Source: Lunularia cruciata
Taxonomy: Eukaryota; Streptophyta; Marchantiopsida; Lunulariales; Lunulariaceae
Direction: 5' to 3'
Length of the DNA stretch: 64,000 bases
Assembly: GCA_948567375.1 (NCBI GenBank)
Contig: OX419761.1
Location: 49,452,243 to 49,516,242, forward strand
The position numbers and the translations under genes are program-made. Shown here piece after piece: positions 59,260 to 64,000 of this stretch (the stretch's first letter is position 1; every line of letters begins with the position of its first letter). Under the pieces are notes generated by a model. That model ran no database searches. It had not been told where the DNA came from and worked only from the letters and a program-made list of their open reading frames with translations.

Positions 59260-59907
59260 CAGGATGTAATTTGAGTCCATGAGATCTCAACCTCTCAAAC
59301 ACCTCCAACAATTGTCTCTCATGCTCCTCCATAATAGTGCTATAGACCAAAATGTCATCAATATAGCACCGAGCAAAATCCAATCCAGCTAGGATCCTCT
59401 CCATGACCCTCTGGAACTCAACGGAGTGTTCTTTAACCCATCCTTACCGTGAGGATCAATAGCCCAGGATGTTATCTTGGACTTATCCTCCTCCCTGATT
59501 GGCAACTGATGATATTCTGCTCAAAGATCCAAAGTACTGAAGACCTTTGCATGCCCAATTGCATCAAAAATCTCTTTCGGTGTAGGCATGGCATACCAAT
59601 CAGCCCTGGTTTGTCGGTTGATAGGATGGTAATCTACACACATCTGCCTATCTATGTACTTGCCATGCATATCCTTCTTGGCTAGCATCACTATTGCTAA
59701 TGCATACTCTCTATGTGAAATCTCCACCAAACCAACCTCAAAAAGGTCACTACTTTGGCTCTGAATCAATGTCCTCTCCATCTCACTATATTGATAAGGA
59801 CATTGGAGAATTGGTGTATTGCTAGTCAACTCAATCTGTATACTAGGTCCTTTTAGAGCACCTAAATCCTTCATACTAAAGGCAAAACAACTCGTGTGGC
59901 TCCTCAA
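59260..59907 (-). pseudogene. Element P reverse transcriptase
   Basis: PIQ/SIQIELTSNTPILQ, then AKKDMHGKYIDRQMCVDYHP and AKVFSTLDL, followed by a TGA. A short deletion plus frame change removes the segment before NTP. The catalytic YIDDILVYS (near 59370) and HERQLLEVFERLRSHGLKLH are intact. One frame separates it from the methyltransferase-like region upstream. Confidence 0.85.
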
Positions 59908-60289
59908 GAACCTCCAAACTATCTATTTTCCTCCCTAGTAAGCTTGGGTCCAAGATCTGGCTCCCAAGTATCTTCTATAACTATAGTAGGAGTGGAAGAC
60001 ATATTGACTGGCTGCTACAATGGGCCCTTGGGAGCAATAGTGTCATGCTCCCAACCACTAGAGGTCCCAACCTCCGTGTGAAAAATCCCTCCACTATGGC
60101 TACAAGCTCTACACGTTCTCTAGCTGCATCCCAAGTGGACCAAGGGTGTAATCCAAGTAGCCCACGCTCACCTAGATGGACTCCAAGTAGACCACTCTCC
60201 CTAGTAGCTACTAGTTGTGTCCCAAAAATACCATGTCCACTTGGTCCATTGCCCCCAACATGTGCATGAGTCATCTTGATAGGCATAGG

Positions 60290-60990
60290 GCTCACAAGTG
60301 TCCGAGTGGTGATGCCTATCAAGCGCATCCTATGCTGCTCTACCAAGCCAAGGCTCACAATCTAGGTCAAACAGTTTAAGTCCATAGCCTGACCTAACAC
60401 TTGATGCTTGGATGCCTTTGACACCGCTAGAACAGTGGTAATACCGGTGCAAAAGCCCATTGCATGCTCTCTCTCATCAGCATTGGGCTCCACTAATTGC
60501 TATAACTGTGAGTCCCAAACAAGTCCAGGTCCTCCCTCTCAAAAAGCATGAGAGCTTGAGAAACTCATGAGTGTAGTAAATGTGGCTCTAGGCTGTCCAA
60601 CTAGGTCCACCACTGCCATAGATGACCTATCATCCACTACCCCTGTTTGAGACTGATACCTAACATCCAAGATATCATCAACAAGGATGTGGTCAAGTCG
60701 TTGAATCCCATCATAAGCACACTGTAGAACCTCTCTGGGTAAGAGGTTTGTCCACCAAAGACAAAGACAAAGAGCCTGTGACTCCACTCTAGCTGCATCT
60801 AACAATACAGTAGGTCCCACCCAAGAATGGACCTGATGTGTATTCACCACCACTTTGGTGCGAGAATCACCCATCAAAAGAACATTCTCCAAAAGGTAAG
60901 TTGGAGAAATGGACTGATGAACCTAGAGATGTCATAATATCCGTAATATCTCCCAAAACACACCACATGGAAGTCTCAATGAAGACTGTT
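60290..60990 (-). pseudogene. DNMT3-like C5 cytosine methyltransferase, C-terminal half, in element P
   Basis: One minus frame interrupted by single stops. FWEILRIL (from 60958) then PTYLLENV: motif VI, with the catalytic Glu (60889-60887). Next LLDAARVESQALCLCLWWTN (motif VIII; animal DNMT3 has DA..V....R.R..W.N). Here the two Arg are Cys (TGT; CGT would be one C-to-T away) at 60769-60761. Then VDDILD, FTTLMSFSSSHAF, a TGA, GGPGLVWDS, EPNADEREHAMGF (motif IX, 60478-60452) and VLGQAMDLN (motif X, 60397-60374). Order and spacing match DNMT3-type enzymes. Motifs I and IV (cofactor binding, PC loop) were not found upstream of 60990, so only about half a domain survives. It would have methylated cytosine in DNA. 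Confidence 0.72.
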
Positions 60991-61030
60991 GACAGTGTGG
61001 TGGATGATGCTGACAACCTTGATCCTCAAG

Positions 61031-61930
61031 AGCTGAATGCCAATTTAGAGATTTGAACCGTATTTTTGAATCTCTTTAGAAACGGGTTCTCAATATTGAG
61101 GACCAGCTGCTCTGCATTGAAGTTCAAACTGAAGCTTAGGGAACTTTTGAAGATCTGAAAAAATTGTTTGAAATATTTTAGAGCAAGGTCTGCGAGGTTG
61201 CCGTCAAAGCCAAATGCAAGAAACTTCAAAACTTGCATCAAATGACGATTCATGACATGTTCATTGATAAATATTGAACCCTAAATTCTCTGTCAAAAAA
61301 TGCATAATAAACCGGGATGGTTACTTAAATAGGGGCATACTTAACCAAGAGTGTAATGTACATGTGAAATATTATTTGGATAATTATATTCATAGTAAAA
61401 TATCAACTAATAAATCTTTAATTCTTATCTCAAAAAAGTATGCTCATGATGCAAATTAAAACATATCAGCCTAGACTAACATAGCCTAAAACAATTTATT
61501 TCCATGATATTCTCTTTGTGGTGAATATAATATATTTAAAAATGATTATTATTCTTTTGAAATATACATCAAATAGAAACTACAAACCTAGAATTAGTAA
61601 TACTTAAAAGAATAGACTAGTTTAATATTTAATGTAAATTTCATTGCATTTAAGAGCTTACTCAATATACAAAAAATCTAGAAAATTATAAAGAGTATAA
61701 CTATAAAGTACGTGAAATATGAATCTAAAAAATGAACCGTTTATATATACAAAATATAATTTAAATTACAGATCATGAAATATAACATTCTAATTGTCTT
61801 GGTATATCTGGTACATGATACATGTAGACTTCAAGCTAAAATCCAAAAGGATACTATATGTCCGTCCCACAAATGTACTATGAGTGCCACATATATTTAG
61901 AACAAAAAAATTGATATAAAAAATTTAACA
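61031..61930. other. AT-rich stretch, no gene recognised
   Basis: Very AT-rich from 61270 to 61930. I looked for the missing methyltransferase motifs I and IV and for gag here and saw none. Confidence 0.4.
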
Positions 61931-61942
61931 ACTATAGAGTAA

Positions 61943-61999
61943 AACCTCCCAATAGTGACATACATCTGTACTGGCTATCGATGTCACTATTGAGAGGTT
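61943..61999. repeat. 19-bp inverted repeat at the transposon end
   Basis: Arms AACCTCCCAATAGTGACAT (61943-61961) and its reverse complement (61981-61999) with one mismatch, 19-nt spacer. Could be the terminal repeat plus an inverted subterminal copy. Confidence 0.8.
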
Positions 62000-62052
62000 G
62001 TCACTAACCAAAGGAAAGTGCGCAGCCTCTTTCCCACATGAGCCTCGATGAT

Positions 62053-62404
62053 CTTGAATGTTCTGGAACTTGGGTGCCTGATCTACACATCTTTTCCCCA
62101 CTCTAGCTACTTATCCCCATTAGTCTAGACGTTCTTGAGCATTCTAGAACTTGGGTGCTAGAAACTTCTTGAGTTTGGAACTTGGGTGCCTGGCCTACAC
62201 ACCTTTTTCCCACTTTGGCTATTTATCTGCGTGTCTTAGAGTTCTTGAGTATTTTGGAACTTGGGTGCCCAACCTACACACCTTTTTCCCACTCTTGCTA
62301 TTTATCTGTGTGATTCTCTACATTCTTGAGCATTCTGGAACTTGGGTGCCCGACCCACACACATTTTTCCCACTCTCGCTATTTTTCCTTTTGATCACAC
62401 GGTG
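62053..62404 (+). repeat. ~81-bp subterminal tandem repeat, about 4.5 copies
   Basis: Copies start at 62053, 62133, 62168 (short), 62244 and 62325. They share CTTGAG.ATTCTGGAACTTGG, CCTACACACCTTTTTCCCAC and GCTATTTATCTG. Subterminal repeats are typical transposase-binding regions. Confidence 0.85.
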
Positions 62405-62522
62405 AATGGTGTAGGGGTTACTGTATTGCTGAATCTAAATTTGATTTTTCCTTTTGATCACGCGGTGAGTGGTGTTGGGATTATTGTATTGCTGAATTTG
62501 AATTTGATTATCTATAGGCATA

Positions 62523-64000
62523 TTGGTTAATGTCAAGAAGCGGAGGCGTTTGGACGTGATGACAAAATTAGAGGTTATCAATTTTCTCAATCAACCTGGA
62601 GCCACCCATGAACAAGCGGCATCACATTTTGTAGTGGCGCGTCCGACTGTGACCAAAATCTGGAATGAGAGGGAACTCATTAAGCAGGTGGCATTTGATT
62701 CACATCAAATTGGGTTGAAAAAAGTTTTGACATCAACTTGAGTGCAACTGCTTACCGATATGGTGCATCAATGACATATGCACGTTAAGATTGATGCAAC
62801 CACGCTGAATGTGATTGGTGAGGTGCTCAAGAATAAGGATTTATTTTTCAAAGACAAGATCTTGGAGGACTTCACTGAATGTTTGAAACCATCAGATGTA
62901 GTTGCTCTGCAGGTATTTGTTGCCTCAAATGGATGGCTTGAGAAGTATTTGAATCATGTCTCGACAACTAGTAAGAAGAAGTGTGGAGAACACAACAACC
63001 TTGATCCAATACAAGTTGAGAAGCTTTTGCATGAAATTCGTGAAATGTTGAATGATATCCCTCTTGAATGCATTATCAACATTGACAAGTTAGCTCTACA
63101 ACATCGCACCACATCATCAAGATCATTCTGCACAGTCAATACGGATAGTCATGATGTCAAGCACAGCAAAGAACAAATCACAATGACTCTCAAAGTTAGC
63201 GCTTCAGGCGAGAAGTTTTGCACTCAGGTTATTATGAAGAGTGCACGTCCATGCACTTTGAAGAATATTCTAGATATAAGTAAGGCGTTTGGTATTATCT
63301 ACGACCACCAAGCCAAAGCATGGCAAGACACGTCCTCATATATGCGCTTGCTGCACACATAAAAAAAAATTGCCAAGCAATGCAACAACATCTTCTATAC
63401 CCTCCAGGATAACTATTCATCACATGTTTGTGCGGCTAAATTTTTTGATCCAACGGGCTCACAAGAAAGGCTCTTCAAGTATCAGAACCTATGCATCATT
63501 TTCTTCCCACCCAATGCTACTAGCGATTGTCAACCTCTTGATCAAGATGTCATTCACTCTTTCAAAGCACGCTTTCGTCGTGCCCAACTGAACCATCTTC
63601 TTTCTGAGTATGAAATTTAGCAAACTACTGAACGTGCACCTGCTTCTCAATTTCCGATCAACAACCACACGCACTTGCGCAACATGCTTAGTTGGGTCAG
63701 ATCAACATCAGATAGTATTGAAGAGAACACTATTCAACGGTGTTTTGTCAAAGAAAATTGTCTCCTTGTTGTTACAAATGTCATTGCCAATCAGTATATT
63801 GATCACTCTGCACCTAGCTCCAATCAAGCTATCGATGATTTAGTGATAATGCTGAGAGAAATTCAACTAGAGGAATCGTTCTCGGCATCATTGGGTCTTG
63901 ATGACAAAAATTTTGAATAGGTTGCTGAAGAACTCATTAAAATGGATGCGCTTGATGCTACTGGTGACGATGAGGTTGACGATGATAACATTGTCCAGTC
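62523..64000 (+). pseudogene. Tigger/pogo-like DDE transposase
   Basis: One + frame runs to the window end with five stops (62739 TGA, 62772 TGA, 63360 TAA, 63618 TAG, 63918 TAG) and no frameshift. N-terminal CENP-B-type helix-turn-helix (KKRRRLDVMTKLEVINFL, then EQAASHFVVARPTVTKIW), a second DNA-binding part (ASNGWLEKYLNHV), then the DDE core. First Asp in CIINIDKLAL (63084), second in LQDNYSSH (63408), third in CQPLDQDVIHSF (63540). The Glu usual after the first Asp is Lys. Dead copy of a cut-and-paste transposase. Confidence 0.82.

Larger units (their letters stand above)
56933..61030 (-). mobile_element. Element P: Ty3/gypsy remnant encoding DNMT3-like domain, RT, RNase H, integrase and PHD finger
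   Basis: A second gypsy lineage, unrelated in detail to elements A-C. From about 61030 down to 56933 the minus strand reads: C-terminal half of a DNMT3-type cytosine methyltransferase (about 60990-60300), linker, RT (59907-59260), RNase H (about 58930-58650), integrase (58186-57266), integrase tail and PHD finger (57265-56933). No LTRs, primer site, gag or protease were found, so the 5' end is missing or diverged. Stops are mostly CGA-to-TGA, CAG-to-TAG or TGG-to-TAG type. The PHD lies where chromoviruses carry a chromodomain. Confidence 0.85.
61935..64000 (+). mobile_element. Tigger/pogo-like DNA transposon, runs off the window
   Basis: The probable left end is near the inverted repeat at 61943-61999 (arm starts AACCTCCCAATAG, reminiscent of pogo-family ends AACCTCTATAA). 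Subterminal 81-bp repeats follow, then a decayed transposase. The exact TA target site and right end cannot be set. Confidence 0.65.

Noticed and set aside
61026..61253. 75-codon minus-strand frame as the missing methyltransferase N-terminal half
   Set aside because: It contains no motif I or motif IV (PC loop) and is highly AT-biased; it does not continue the methyltransferase frame convincingly.
62151..62405. 84-codon frame ahead of the Tigger-like transposase
   Set aside because: Lies wholly in the 81-bp tandem array and repeats its unit; not a protein gene.
1..64000. CRISPR arrays, bacterial operons, rRNA and tRNA genes
   Set aside because: None seen; no regularly spaced palindromic repeats, no tRNA B-box-like GGTTCGAATCC, and the gene structure is eukaryotic.

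Overview
The window is plant nuclear DNA: one recognisable host gene sits in a GC-richer island (about 22.5-33.5 kb) surrounded by AT-rich, heavily decayed transposable elements. The host gene is closest, from memory, to Arabidopsis At1g67480 (F-box/kelch). Together with chromodomain Ty3/gypsy elements and a second gypsy lineage carrying a PHD finger and a DNMT3-like domain, this suggests a land plant. A bryophyte or other non-seed plant is my best guess, but the species is not established.

Left side (1.2-13.6 kb): a three-level nest of one chromovirus family. Old + strand element C (1221-13570, 5-bp duplication ATAAG) is split in its reverse transcriptase by - strand element B (4522-10588, duplication GTATG). 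B is itself split in its integrase by a solo LTR (6242-6663). C also carries a solo LTR of another family (3051-3639). Further right are a PIF/Harbinger pseudogene (14.0-14.6 kb), a purine-rich repetitive tract, a 688-bp solo LTR (17.0-17.7 kb), and decayed coiled-coil reading frames.

Centre: the F-box/kelch gene (29748-31349, one intron, 465 aa) looks intact and has a probable spliced leader with an upstream ORF. Around it, AT-rich DNA returns, with gypsy integrase and RT scraps (34.7 and 37.6-38.1 kb), a (TA)n tract and an inverted second copy of the 688-bp solo LTR (38.4-39.1 kb). At 41-46 kb two decayed coiled-coil reading frames lie in opposite orientation. A perfect 21-bp inverted repeat (47.8 kb) and a pile of ~600-700 bp solo LTRs (47.9-49.2 kb) follow.

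Right side: element A (50985-56626, - strand) is a structurally complete young chromovirus: 423-bp LTRs differing at 3 positions, perfect GGTTC duplication, tRNA-iMet primer site, polypurine tract and all gag-pol domains including a chromodomain. It nevertheless carries nine in-frame stops and one frameshift. Its LTR has an array of heat-shock-element-like GAA/TTC palindromes just upstream of a TATA box, and its gag-pol junction has a canonical -1 frameshift signal (GGGAAAC, 7-nt spacer, 9-bp stem). Next to it, element P (about 61.03-56.93 kb, - strand) is a different decayed Ty3/gypsy element. Its order is a DNMT3-like cytosine-methyltransferase C-terminal half, then RT, RNase H, integrase and a PHD finger. 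The window ends inside a Tigger/pogo-like DNA transposon pseudogene (61.9-64.0 kb).

Most useful leads: the retroelement-borne methyltransferase plus PHD finger; the heat-shock-like LTR promoter; the frameshift signal; and the recurrence of the same stop codons in independent chromovirus copies, with a CpG/CHG deamination signature.
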